A DNA stretch of 8,413 nucleotides, from positions 1-8,413 of the forward strand of contig CAYMPA010000126.1 in the NCBI GenBank assembly GCA_964392105.1, in the 5' to 3' direction. The DNA comes from UBA7359 sp964392105 (GTDB lineage: Bacteria > Pseudomonadota > Gammaproteobacteria > Eutrophobiales > Eutrophobiaceae). Positions 1 through 6,639 of this stretch are shown piece after piece (positions within the stretch are counted from its first letter, which is position 1; each line of letters begins with the position of its first letter). The notes below the pieces were generated by a model. It worked only from the letters and a program-made list of their open reading frames with translations. It was not told the DNA's origin and made no database searches. Position numbers and translations under genes: made by a program.

Positions 1-1086
1 ACACTTGAAGCCGAGATTGGTCATGATGATATGAGTAAAACAGTAAGTAACCTGGATGTGGTTACTGCTGATTTACAAACATCAGTAATGAAAACACGAA
101 TGCAACCGATCAAAAAGGTTTTTGGCCGATTCCCAAGAGTCGTTCGAGATTTGGCACGAAGTTTAAAGAAAGATGTCGTATTAGAGATGATTGGTGAAGA
201 AACCGATCTTGATAAAAATCTGGTTGAAGCCCTGGCCGATCCCTTGGTCCATTTGGTGCGTAATTCAGTTGATCATGGTATTGAAATGCCAGATGTACGT
301 AAAGCTGCGGGCAAACCAAAACAGGGAACAGTCGTTCTATCTGCTGAACAGGAAGGTGATCATATTTTATTGACCATTGCTGATGATGGGGCTGGTATCG
401 ATGCTGAAGGATTAAGTAAAAATGTAATTGAAAAAGGCTTGATGGATGAGGATGCGATATCAAGACTGGACGATAAAGAAATATTTAACCTGATCTTCTT
501 GCCAGGTTTCTCTATCAAAAAGGAAATATCAGATATTTCTGGTCGTGGTGTAGGTATGGATGTGGTTAAAACGCGTATCAATCAATTGAATGGCATTATT
601 GATATTGATTCAAAGCAAGGTAAAGGAACAACCATAACTATCAAGGTCCCATTAACACTGGCAATAATGCCTACGTTAATGGTTAAACTTGGCGATGAAC
701 AACAAACTTTTGCCCTGCCTTTGGTTAATGTTAACGAGATCCTCGAATTGGATATGAATAAAGTAAATGTTGTTGATGGTCGTAAGGTAATAATTGTAAG
801 GGGCAAACCTGTACCATTGTTTTACCTGAGTAACTGGTTAACCAATAACATTGATGCCTATGAAGGTAGAACGGCACATGTTGTTGTTGTCACTATTGGT
901 ACAAATCATGTCGGCTTATTAGTCGATAGGCTGGTTGGGCGTGAAGAAGTTGTTATTAAACCATTAGGTGCACTATTACAAGGAACAAAAGGACTGGCTG
1001 GTGCGACTATCACAGGTAATGGCAATATTGCACTTATCCTTGATTTGCCCAGTCTTATCCAGTCCAGGGCCAATAGTGGTTATTAG
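1..1086 (+). CDS. cheA: Chemotaxis histidine kinase CheA, 3' part (5' end outside window)
   Basis: The frame is open from base 1 (ACA CTT GAA...), so this is the C-terminal 361 codons of a longer gene and the ATG at 31 is internal. CheA autophosphorylates in response to receptor signals and donates phosphate to CheY and CheB. Counting from base 1, residues about 15-45 hold the end of the P3 dimerisation segment and the P3/P4 junction (DLQTSVMKTRMQPI). The HATPase domain shows an N box LVRNSVDHG (85-93), a G1 box DDGAGID (128-134), a G2 box GRGVGMD (181-187) and a GKGT box (207-210). The CheW-like P5 regulatory domain runs from about 225 to the end and closes with GNGNIALILDLPSLI. The P1 domain with the phosphorylated His lies upstream of the window. 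All visible ATP-binding motifs are intact. cheB starts 65 bp downstream, as in polar flagellar operons. Confidence 0.97.
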   Translation, partial: TLEAEIGHDDMSKTVSNLDVVTADLQTSVMKTRMQPIKKVFGRFPRVVRDLARSLKKDVVLEMIGEETDLDKNLVEALADPLVHLVRNSVDHGIEMPDVRKAAGKPKQGTVVLSAEQEGDHILLTIADDGAGIDAEGLSKNVIEKGLMDEDAISRLDDKEIFNLIFLPGFSIKKEISDISGRGVGMDVVKTRINQLNGIIDIDSKQGKGTTITIKVPLTLAIMPTLMVKLGDEQQTFALPLVNVNEILELDMNKVNVVDGRKVIIVRGKPVPLFYLSNWLTNNIDAYEGRTAHVVVVTIGTNHVGLLVDRLVGREEVVIKPLGALLQGTKGLAGATITGNGNIALILDLPSLIQSRANSGY

Positions 1087-1151
1087 AAATAACATAAATG
1101 AAAACGGGTGTTAACTTTACATGGAAACTGGAAAGGTGATGGTGGTTTATT

Positions 1152-2180
1152 GTGATAAAAGTACTTGTTGTTGATGACTCCAGTTTTTTTCGTCGTCGGC
1201 TTACTGAAATCCTCTCGTCGAATCCGAATATCGAAGTCATAGGACAGGCCGTTGATGGCCTGGAAGCGATCGAAAAAGCAAATAAGCTTGATCCTGACAT
1301 TATTACTATGGATATTGAGATGCCACGGCTTGATGGCATCAGTGCGGTAAGAAAAATCCGTGAAACAAAGTCCACGCCTATCTTGATGTTTTCATCCTTA
1401 ACCCATGAAGGTGCCAAGGCAACATTTGAAGCATTAGATGCTGGTGCATCTGATTTCTTGCCCAAGAAGTTTGAAGATATTGCTGCTGATCGCCAGGAAG
1501 CAGTAAAAAAACTGTGTGAACGTGTTAATTCATTAGCAAGAAAAAAATCAATAACTGATATACCAAAAGTCAAAATACCACCAACATTACGATCTACTCG
1601 AACAACCAGTTCTCGAGGATATCAACTTACAGTGATCGGAGCATCAACCGGTGGCCCTATTGCGATTGAGAAAGTATTGAAAACCTTGCCAGAAAATTAC
1701 TCTCTACCAATATTATTGATACAACATATGCCGGCCAGTTTTACCGGGGCCTTTGCTGAACGTCTGGATAAACTTTGTGCGATCAATGTGAAGGAAGCTG
1801 AAGATGGCGATCAACTTAAACCTGGCACCGCCTATATTGCGCCTGGTGGAAGACAAATGCGACTGAAAAAAAACGGTCGTGGCAGCATAATCAGTATTGA
1901 AGATGAACCTGTAGCAACAACTTATAAACCAAGCGTTGATATCACATTTAATTCAATTGCTGAGGACTATCGTGGCAGGGTATTGGCCATCGTTTTAACA
2001 GGAATGGGAAGTGATGGATGTAATGGCACAAAATTACTTCGGGAAAAAGGGGCAACCGTCTGGGCACAGGATGAAGCATCTTGTGTTGTCTATGGCATGC
2101 CAATGGCAGTAGTGAAAGAAAATCTGGCAGACAAGGTAATGTCGGTTGATGAGATAGGAATGTCTCTTGCACGGCATTAA
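1152..2180 (+). CDS. cheB: Chemotaxis protein-glutamate methylesterase/glutaminase CheB
   Basis: This 342-residue protein, of usual family length, removes methyl groups from receptor glutamates and deamidates receptor glutamines during adaptation. Residues 1-120 form a receiver domain with the acidic pair D9/D10, phosphoacceptor D54 (ITMDIEMP), S81/S82 and K105 (DFLPK). A linker leads to the methylesterase domain at about 155-342. Its catalytic triad by family pattern is S165 (GASTGGP), H192 (IQHMP) and D288 (LTGMGSDG). The C-terminal ASCVVYGMP segment typical of CheB is present. The start is GTG, with GGTGG (1141-1145) six bases upstream as a plausible ribosome binding site. CheA, which phosphorylates it, is encoded immediately upstream. 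It is followed by an atypically long 387-bp gap before motC. Confidence 0.97.
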   Translation: MIKVLVVDDSSFFRRRLTEILSSNPNIEVIGQAVDGLEAIEKANKLDPDIITMDIEMPRLDGISAVRKIRETKSTPILMFSSLTHEGAKATFEALDAGASDFLPKKFEDIAADRQEAVKKLCERVNSLARKKSITDIPKVKIPPTLRSTRTTSSRGYQLTVIGASTGGPIAIEKVLKTLPENYSLPILLIQHMPASFTGAFAERLDKLCAINVKEAEDGDQLKPGTAYIAPGGRQMRLKKNGRGSIISIEDEPVATTYKPSVDITFNSIAEDYRGRVLAIVLTGMGSDGCNGTKLLREKGATVWAQDEASCVVYGMPMAVVKENLADKVMSVDEIGMSLARH

Positions 2181-2284
2181 CCCACATATTGCACGAGTAC
2201 GCTTAAAGTCTTACCAAGTAGTTTCTTCTTTGGTGGAAGTATTAGCAATTACTGAAATGATTTCGTTTTTATACAACATGTTGC

Positions 2285-2540
2285 TTGGCGAGCAATCACT
2301 GGTCCTGGCACGTTATGCACGCACATGCTCCCTCCACCAGAGCTATGGCTATGATTTATTCCGGGCATCCTGCCCTCCACCCTTTCAGGGCCAGCGTCGC
2401 TTCGCTCTGCTGTTCAAATTCGCTCCCGGCGAATTTGTCAGTCACGAGCACGACCGCCATGGACGGCGGAAGTGCAGAACATGCAGGATCAATTATTCTG
2501 CCACGCATAACGCACCAATCCGGCGTGATTATCTAACCAA
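2285..2540. repeat. MITE-like or palindromic intergenic repeat with imperfect terminal inverted repeats
   Basis: The left end reads TTGG-N5-AATCAC-N7-GG-NN-CGTTATGC (2285-2318). The reverse complement of the right end (2505-2540) reads TTGG-N6-AATCAC-N8-GG-NN-CGTTATGC, so the ends form an imperfect inverted repeat of about 35 bp. The interior is GC-rich: a hand count of 2361-2490 gives 80 G/C in 130, against 23 in 60 for the first bases of motC. It is packed with hairpins: CAAATTCGC/GCGAATTTG around TCCCG (2415-2437), GGGCA/TGCCC (2363-2375) and CCGCC/GGCGG (2454-2469). Two open frames cross it (2167-2580 and 2285-2536), but neither resembles a protein. From memory, related GC-rich hairpin repeats occur between genes in several gammaproteobacterial genomes; I cannot verify this here. 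It carries no transposase, so any movement would depend on an enzyme encoded elsewhere. Confidence 0.6.
2415..2437. repeat. Perfect 9-bp hairpin at the centre of the cheB-motC repeat
   Basis: CAAATTCGC (2415-2423) and GCGAATTTG (2429-2437) are perfect reverse complements separated by five bases (TCCCG). There is no U-tract after it, so it is not a classical terminator. It is better read as internal structure of the surrounding repeat element. Confidence 0.6.
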
Positions 2541-2567
2541 CTCGTGCAAAATGCGGGTCGATGACCA

Positions 2568-3308
2568 ATGGATATCTTAAGTGTTATTGGCATCATAATT
2601 GGTGTTGGTGCAATACTATTAGGTCAGTATCTTGATGGTGGACATGTCACAACCCTTCTAAACGGTCCGGCATTAATTATCGTGCTGGGTGGTTCACTCG
2701 GCGCAATCATGTTGCAATCACCCCTGGTCGTATTTCTACATGCCATGAAGTTGATCTCATGGGTATTCAAGCCCCCTCAATTACCACTCGATGATTCAAT
2801 TCAACGTATCGTACGTTGGAGTGATGTCGCACGTCGCGAAGGACTGTTAGGTTTGGAAAACCTGATTGATGAAGAACCGGATCTTTTTATCCGCAGAGGT
2901 ATGCAAATGTTGGTTGATGGTCATGAACCGGAATCAATCAGGGCCACAATGGAGATTGACATGATCAGTAAAGAAAAACTCGATATACAGGCAGCAAAGG
3001 TATTTGAAGGCATGGGCGCCTATGCGCCGACAATTGGCATTATCGGGGCGGTTCTGGGATTGATCCATGTGATGGGAAATCTGGCCGATCCTACCCAACT
3101 CGGAAGTGGCATAGCAGTTGCATTTGTAGCTACTGTATACGGGGTTGCCATGGCCAACCTCTTGTTTATTCCAATAGGAAACAAGATAAAAAGTGTTATA
3201 CAAGAAGAAATTCAATTCCGGGAAATGCTTATTGAAGGCATTGTTAGTATTGCCGAGGGCGATAATCCTCGCATTATACAGTCCCGTCTTTATGGCTTTA
3301 TCAATTAG
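2568..3308 (+). CDS. motC: Flagellar stator protein MotC (MotA/PomA family)
   Basis: This 246-residue inner-membrane protein is the ion-channel partner of MotD in the second, MotCD-type stator of polar flagella. Four hydrophobic segments are seen at about 2-20, 33-50, 152-169 and 181-203. A large cytoplasmic loop between the second and third carries the charged torque-generating patch (RREGLLGLE, 89-97). The third helix has the conserved motif AYAPTIGIIGAVLGL, with P154 as the family's conserved proline. DPTQLGSGIAVAFVATVYG precedes and enters the last helix. The start is fixed because an in-frame TGA (2562-2564) lies just upstream. No clear Shine-Dalgarno sequence is visible before this ATG, which is unusual next to the other genes here. 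It ends 11 bp before motD. Confidence 0.96.
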   Translation: MDILSVIGIIIGVGAILLGQYLDGGHVTTLLNGPALIIVLGGSLGAIMLQSPLVVFLHAMKLISWVFKPPQLPLDDSIQRIVRWSDVARREGLLGLENLIDEEPDLFIRRGMQMLVDGHEPESIRATMEIDMISKEKLDIQAAKVFEGMGAYAPTIGIIGAVLGLIHVMGNLADPTQLGSGIAVAFVATVYGVAMANLLFIPIGNKIKSVIQEEIQFREMLIEGIVSIAEGDNPRIIQSRLYGFIN

Positions 3309-3319
3309 GTTCTTACCAA

Positions 3320-4183
3320 GTGCGTCGTGAGCGTAACAATCACGATGATGAGGTCAGTCATGACCGTTGGTTGGTGTCCTATGCTGATTTTATAACCTTA
3401 ATGTTCGCCTTTTTTGTCGTCATGTATTCCATCTCATCTGTGAGCGAAGGTAAATATCGGGTGCTATCAGATTCTTTAATACAGGCCTTTGATACAACGG
3501 GTGTGAAATCTACATTTGCTCCAAGCCCCATTGATTTACCCATTGAGCAAAGTCTCCCTTATGAACAGGCAGAAGGCACAATAAAAGCAGAGAAGATTGA
3601 AGGTATTAAAGAAGAAGTTTTGGCAGAACATGACGAACAAGCTGAAGAGATTGCAGAACCGGTTAAAGAACAGGATCGTGTCAAGAAAAGTCTGGGAGAG
3701 ATTGCAGATGATATTCGATATGAACTTTTTCCGTTTATCGATGAGCAATTAATCAGTGTTAACAACACGGATAAGGCAATTGAAGTCGAGATTAAAAGCC
3801 AGATATTATTTCCAAGTGGGGATGCACGTCTGGTTTCTAAAGCAATCCCGGTACTTTCAAACCTGGCAACAATATTTTCAACATTTAATAACCCTGTTCA
3901 GGTTGAAGGGTTTACTGATAATCAACCCATTACAACAACTACATTTCCTTCAAATTGGGAATTGTCCGCTGCCAGGGCTGCCAGCGTTGTACATTTATTT
4001 ATGCGTAAAGGGATAGACCCAACACGCATGTCCGCAGTGGGTTATGCAGAGTTTCGACCTGTAGCAGATAACTCAACAAAAGAAGGGAGACAACAAAACC
4101 GGCGTGTGATGATTATTATCCCGACGGTGCCGGATGAAAGAGAAACAATCGAAGCAACACATAATACAAGTACAGAACAATGA
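3320..4183 (+). CDS. motD: Flagellar stator protein MotD (MotB/OmpA family)
   Basis: This 287-residue partner of MotC anchors the stator to peptidoglycan and carries the ion-conducting aspartate. A short polar N-terminus leads to the signature RWLVSYADFITLMFAFFVVM (16-35), with D23 in the position of the MotB channel aspartate, followed by the plug-region motif YSISSVSEGKY. Residues about 80-125 are a highly acidic, Glu/Lys-rich linker. The OmpA-like peptidoglycan-binding domain occupies about 150-268, with EGFTDNQPI (196-204), NWELSAARA (212-220) and GRQQNRRV (256-263). The start is GTG, and a TAGG (3306-3309) overlapping the motC stop may help position ribosomes, suggesting coupling to motC translation. 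The 3' end overlaps parC by four bases (ATGA). MotC and MotD are normally made in concert, and both are intact. Confidence 0.96.
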   Translation: MRRERNNHDDEVSHDRWLVSYADFITLMFAFFVVMYSISSVSEGKYRVLSDSLIQAFDTTGVKSTFAPSPIDLPIEQSLPYEQAEGTIKAEKIEGIKEEVLAEHDEQAEEIAEPVKEQDRVKKSLGEIADDIRYELFPFIDEQLISVNNTDKAIEVEIKSQILFPSGDARLVSKAIPVLSNLATIFSTFNNPVQVEGFTDNQPITTTTFPSNWELSAARAASVVHLFMRKGIDPTRMSAVGYAEFRPVADNSTKEGRQQNRRVMIIIPTVPDERETIEATHNTSTEQ

Positions 4184-4983
4184 ATGTATGGACGATAGCA
4201 AATCAAAAAGGTGGTGTTGGTAAAACTACCACGACAGTAACACTTGCGGGCTTGCTTGCACAGAAAGGCTATAAAGTTTTATTGATTGATCTTGACCCAC
4301 ATGGGTCATTGACCAGTTATTTTTCATATAACCCGGATTCAATCGATGAGAGTGTTTATTCCTTATTTCAAAAGAAGATCAGTGCCAAAAGGACACCATT
4401 AGCATCCATGCTTTGTCGCACAGGAATAAAAAATATTGATTTATTGCCGGCATGTACATCATTAGTTTCACTGGATCGACAAGCTGGAATGACAAAAGGC
4501 ATGGGCTTGGTAATTAAAGATGCAATACAGCCTTATAGCAGTCATTACGATTATGTTTTGATTGATTGTCCACCTACATTAGGAATATTAATGATAAATG
4601 CGCTAGCTGCATGTGAAAGGTTGATTATTCCTGTACAAACTGAATTCCTGGCCATTAAAGGTCTTGAACGTATATTAAATACATTAAAAATGATCGTTAT
4701 GTCAGGTAAACAAAGTCTTGATTTTGTCATTGTCCCGACAATGTTCGATCGTCGTACCCGTGCTTCATTAGATAGCCTGTATCACTTGCAAGAAGAATAT
4801 CACCATCGTTTATGGCAGGGATATATCCCGGTTGATACCAAGTTTCGTGAAGCCAGCAGCATGGGAAAACCTGTATCATTCCTGTATCCGGAGTCACATG
4901 GGGTAAAGGCTTACCGGGTCTTGCTCAAGTTATTAATGGCAGATTCAGTTGCAACAATGGATGAGTTACAAGAAACGGCTTAA
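4180..4983 (+). CDS. parC: ParC-like ParA/MinD-family ATPase for polar chemotaxis arrays
   Basis: The 267-residue protein is a deviant-Walker ATPase of the ParA family (not topoisomerase IV ParC). The Walker A box is KGGVGKTT (10-17) with the signature lysine K10. The A' segment is LLIDLDPHGSLTSYF (34-48), and Walker B is VLIDCPP (126-132). DPHGSLTSYF, rather than the DPQGN of plasmid and chromosome partition ParA proteins, is typical of the homologues found in polar che operons. In Vibrio and Pseudomonas such proteins recruit chemoreceptor arrays to the cell pole and help them segregate at division. Its ATG overlaps the motD stop (ATGA), implying translational coupling. The ParP-like partner follows 5 bp later. 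No parB or parS-like sequence is nearby, which argues against a chromosome-partition role. Confidence 0.93.
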   Translation: MNVWTIANQKGGVGKTTTTVTLAGLLAQKGYKVLLIDLDPHGSLTSYFSYNPDSIDESVYSLFQKKISAKRTPLASMLCRTGIKNIDLLPACTSLVSLDRQAGMTKGMGLVIKDAIQPYSSHYDYVLIDCPPTLGILMINALAACERLIIPVQTEFLAIKGLERILNTLKMIVMSGKQSLDFVIVPTMFDRRTRASLDSLYHLQEEYHHRLWQGYIPVDTKFREASSMGKPVSFLYPESHGVKAYRVLLKLLMADSVATMDELQETA

Positions 4984-4988
4984 CGATT

Positions 4989-5669
4989 ATGTTCATTGAT
5001 AAAACACAGTTGGATTCAAGTCTGGATCTGAGCCTATATATAGAAGGACTTTTTATACAAGATGAACCGGAAATCAAAACAGAAACCAGGCTTGAAACTG
5101 AAGAATTAAATGACACACTCGTTTCTGAATTAGAAGATTGCGATACTGAAGCTAAACAAGAAAATACTGAGCAGCCAATAATACCCTTGTGGGGGCAAAA
5201 ACCATTTGAATGTTTGTTTGTTAAATCAGCTGGAATGAATCTTATGATCCCGGCTATGTCAGTTTCCTATATTGAGCGAGTTAATGAAAAAATAACCCGG
5301 ATACCTTTGGACGCTGAAGCATTTCATGGTGTGATTACATTAAGAGAACAATCTGTTGCTGTAATTGATCTGTTTAGCCTGATCGATGAAAATACTTCTA
5401 TTGATAACGAACAATCAATGCAACACAATACTCATCATATTGATTATGTCATCGTTATGGAGAATGGGTGTTACGCACTGGCTTGTGATGATGTAAGCCA
5501 GATGATAACACTGGATTCGGAAGATGTTCGTTGGAACAGGGCCAGTTTTAACAATCCAATGTTTACAGGTGTTGTTACAGAATATCTGTGCCCTATAGTT
5601 AATATCGACAACTTGTATCAGCAAGTAGCAGCAATGCCTTTTGTGGAGTCTTTAAACAATAATTATTAA
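4989..5669 (+). CDS. parP: ParP-like CheW-domain protein
   Basis: This 226-residue protein has two parts. Residues 1-62 are acidic and low in complexity (many Glu, Asp, Thr). Residues about 66-215 form a CheW-like domain: PFECLFVKSAGMNLMIPAMS at its start, then HGVITLREQSVAVIDLFSL (113-131, matching the GIINLRG...VIDL block of CheW), and VVTEYLCPIVNIDNL near the end. By family and position it corresponds to ParP (PA1463 in Pseudomonas aeruginosa). In Vibrio, ParP links ParC to CheA and stabilises arrays at the pole. It begins 5 bp after parC, so the two are almost certainly co-translated. The stop is only 8 bp from the stop of the convergent gene at 5678-6340. It could simply be called a second CheW, but the acidic N-terminal extension and the ParC neighbour favour ParP. 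Confidence 0.82.
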   Translation: MFIDKTQLDSSLDLSLYIEGLFIQDEPEIKTETRLETEELNDTLVSELEDCDTEAKQENTEQPIIPLWGQKPFECLFVKSAGMNLMIPAMSVSYIERVNEKITRIPLDAEAFHGVITLREQSVAVIDLFSLIDENTSIDNEQSMQHNTHHIDYVIVMENGCYALACDDVSQMITLDSEDVRWNRASFNNPMFTGVVTEYLCPIVNIDNLYQQVAAMPFVESLNNNY

Positions 5670-5677
5670 TTTATTTT

Positions 5678-6340
5678 TTAAGATGGTATAAAGTCCAGCC
5701 TGTTGATCTTACGAACCGGATTCAGAAATTTTACACGACATTGATCAGCTGTTTGTTCAATGACTTCAAAAATCACCTCTCCATCTTTAGAAGAAGCACT
5801 TATTGAATATATACCTTCAACAGGGTGAAAAAATGTGATTGCGATATCACGATAACTTTTATCTGTGACTGATGTTATGTTTCGACAATCCAGAATTGAA
5901 ATTGAGTCAAATAATTGCAGAACAACAAATGTATCTTTTTCCTTTCCGTAGCCGGGTTGAGAATGTATAACGATCTCGCTTTCACCATTTACATGAACAT
6001 CTTTTACAAAAGACAGGATCGTGTTTTCTCCATCAAGCTCAACGGAATATTCTTTTGGTTTATAGAAGAATATTTTTGCGCCAATAAATATTATTGCTGA
6101 TGCAGCTAAAGAAAAGACAAATGCAAAAAAATTGGCAAATAATGCAAAAGACCAGATGGATACCAGTATTGAAATGGTTGCGGCACCGATCAGCACATTT
6201 TTATCACCAGTCCAGTCAAGAATATATTGTAGTGGTCCCTGTATAGACATTCCGGGTCGATAAATACGCGCGCAACTGTCCTTGATTTTTGCCAAGTACT
6301 CCTTAACTTCATCAAGATGTAAGTAATTACCCGTTGCCAT
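5678..6340 (-). CDS. Unrecognised two-helix membrane protein, antisense to the che operon
   Basis: I do not recognise this 220-residue protein. Residues 1-47 are soluble and partly amphipathic. Two adjacent hydrophobic segments follow at about 48-69 and 71-93, forming a helical hairpin. A soluble C-terminal part (about 97-220) alternates hydrophobic and polar residues as in a beta-rich domain, with charged tracts such as YGKEKDTF and the ending RKINRLDFIPS. There is no signal peptide and no enzymatic motif that I can identify. The ATG is supported by a good ribosome binding site (TCCTT on the + strand at 6350-6354, nine bases away). It lies head-to-tail against parP with 8 bp between stops, and divergently from cheW. 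This position is normally an uninterrupted parP-cheW junction, so the gene looks inserted. A membrane-associated regulator or stress protein is possible but only a guess. Confidence 0.8.
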   Translation of the reverse strand: MATGNYLHLDEVKEYLAKIKDSCARIYRPGMSIQGPLQYILDWTGDKNVLIGAATISILVSIWSFALFANFFAFVFSLAASAIIFIGAKIFFYKPKEYSVELDGENTILSFVKDVHVNGESEIVIHSQPGYGKEKDTFVVLQLFDSISILDCRNITSVTDKSYRDIAITFFHPVEGIYSISASSKDGEVIFEVIEQTADQCRVKFLNPVRKINRLDFIPS

Positions 6341-6378
6341 ATTATTTTTTCCTTATTTGTTAATCTTTTCAGGTAAAT

Positions 6379-6395
6379 ATGAATGTGGAATTCAT
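6379..6395. promoter_or_regulatory. Candidate operator palindrome upstream of the antisense gene
   Basis: ATGAAT and ATTCAT are perfect reverse complements separated by GTGGA, 39-55 bases upstream of the leftward ATG at 6340. The position would suit an operator or the core of that gene's promoter. The match is short, so this is weak evidence. Confidence 0.2.
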
Positions 6396-6508
6396 CCTAC
6401 AGAACACTATTATTTATCATTTTCCACGTAGAATCCCCAATCCTACCTGAACTGGCTTAAATAGTGCATTTATTAGATTAAGTACTGATAATTCAGATGA
6501 TTAGAATC

Positions 6509-6521
6509 TATCAAAAACTGA
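6509..6521 (+). promoter_or_regulatory. IHF-like binding site upstream of the cheW sigma-54 promoter
   Basis: TATCAAAAACTGA matches the IHF consensus WATCAA-N4-TTR at all but one of its nine specified bases. It lies in an AT-rich tract about 27 bases upstream of the -24 element. Sigma-54 promoters commonly use IHF to bend DNA between the activator site and the promoter, so the placement fits. The consensus is loose and chance matches occur. Confidence 0.3.
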
Positions 6522-6546
6522 TTATCCTGGTGGAAATCACCAATAA

Positions 6547-6563
6547 TTGGCATGGCTCGTGCA
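6547..6563 (+). promoter_or_regulatory. Sigma-54 (-24/-12) promoter for cheW
   Basis: TTGGCATGGCTCGTGCA agrees with the RpoN consensus YTGGCACGRNNNTTGCW except at two positions. The invariant GG (6549-6550) and GC (6561-6562) are separated by exactly ten bases, as required. Transcription would start near 6574, leaving a leader of about 65 nt before the cheW ATG at 6640. Flagellar class II and III genes in polar flagellates are widely controlled by RpoN with FleQ/FlrA or FleR/FlrC, so RpoN control of cheW fits the biology. Confidence 0.6.
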
Positions 6564-6625
6564 GGTATCAGTACAAATAAGTCTTATAGACGAAATTTTG
6601 ACAGTGGACAAGCATATTGCAAAAT

Positions 6626-6632
6626 AAGAGGA
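6626..6632 (+). promoter_or_regulatory. Ribosome binding site setting the cheW start
   Basis: AAGAGGA, with AGGA at 6629-6632, lies seven bases before the ATG at 6640. It favours that ATG over the GTG at 6637 (four bases away) and over the ATG at 6652. Confidence 0.6.
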
Positions 6633-6639
6633 AAGGGTG

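Larger units (their letters stand above)
6341..6636. other. Divergent intergenic region between the antisense gene and cheW
   Basis: About 300 bp without a gene. It must hold the promoter for the leftward gene, for which I see no convincing -35/-10 pair. Rightward it holds a sigma-54-type promoter and an IHF-like site (listed separately). Several short inverted repeats are visible: ATGAAT/ATTCAT around GTGGA (6379-6395), CTGA/TCAG around TAAT (6484-6495), GGTG/CACC (6529-6541) and CCAAT/ATTGG (6540-6550). Some of these could be operators. Confidence 0.6.

Noticed and set aside
2203..2230. TAAAGTCT resembles the -35 of a FliA (sigma-28) promoter
   Set aside because: No GCCGATAA-like -10 follows at the required distance.
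2306..2322. CTGGCACG resembles a perfect sigma-54 -24 element ahead of motC
   Set aside because: The next GC lies eight, not ten, bases after the GG, so the -12 element is misplaced. The bases belong to the left terminal inverted repeat.
2167..2580. 137-codon and 83-codon open frames (2167-2580 and 2285-2536) across the cheB-motC gap
   Set aside because: They run through the GC-rich repeat, overlap the start of motC or the end of cheB, have no ribosome binding site, and their translations look like random readings of hairpin DNA.
2209..3321. Direct repeat TCTTACCAAGT at 2209-2219 and 3311-3321
   Set aside because: Several 11-base matches are expected by chance among all position pairs in 8.4 kb, and the flanks do not match.
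4180..5669. ParA-type plasmid or chromosome partition system
   Set aside because: There is no ParB or parS. The DPHGSLTSYF motif, the CheW-domain partner and the che/mot context identify the array-positioning branch of the family.
5650..5697. AT-rich palindrome AATAATTATT and T-run between the parP and antisense-gene stops, as a bidirectional terminator
   Set aside because: There is no G/C in the stem, so it would be too weak to call an intrinsic terminator.
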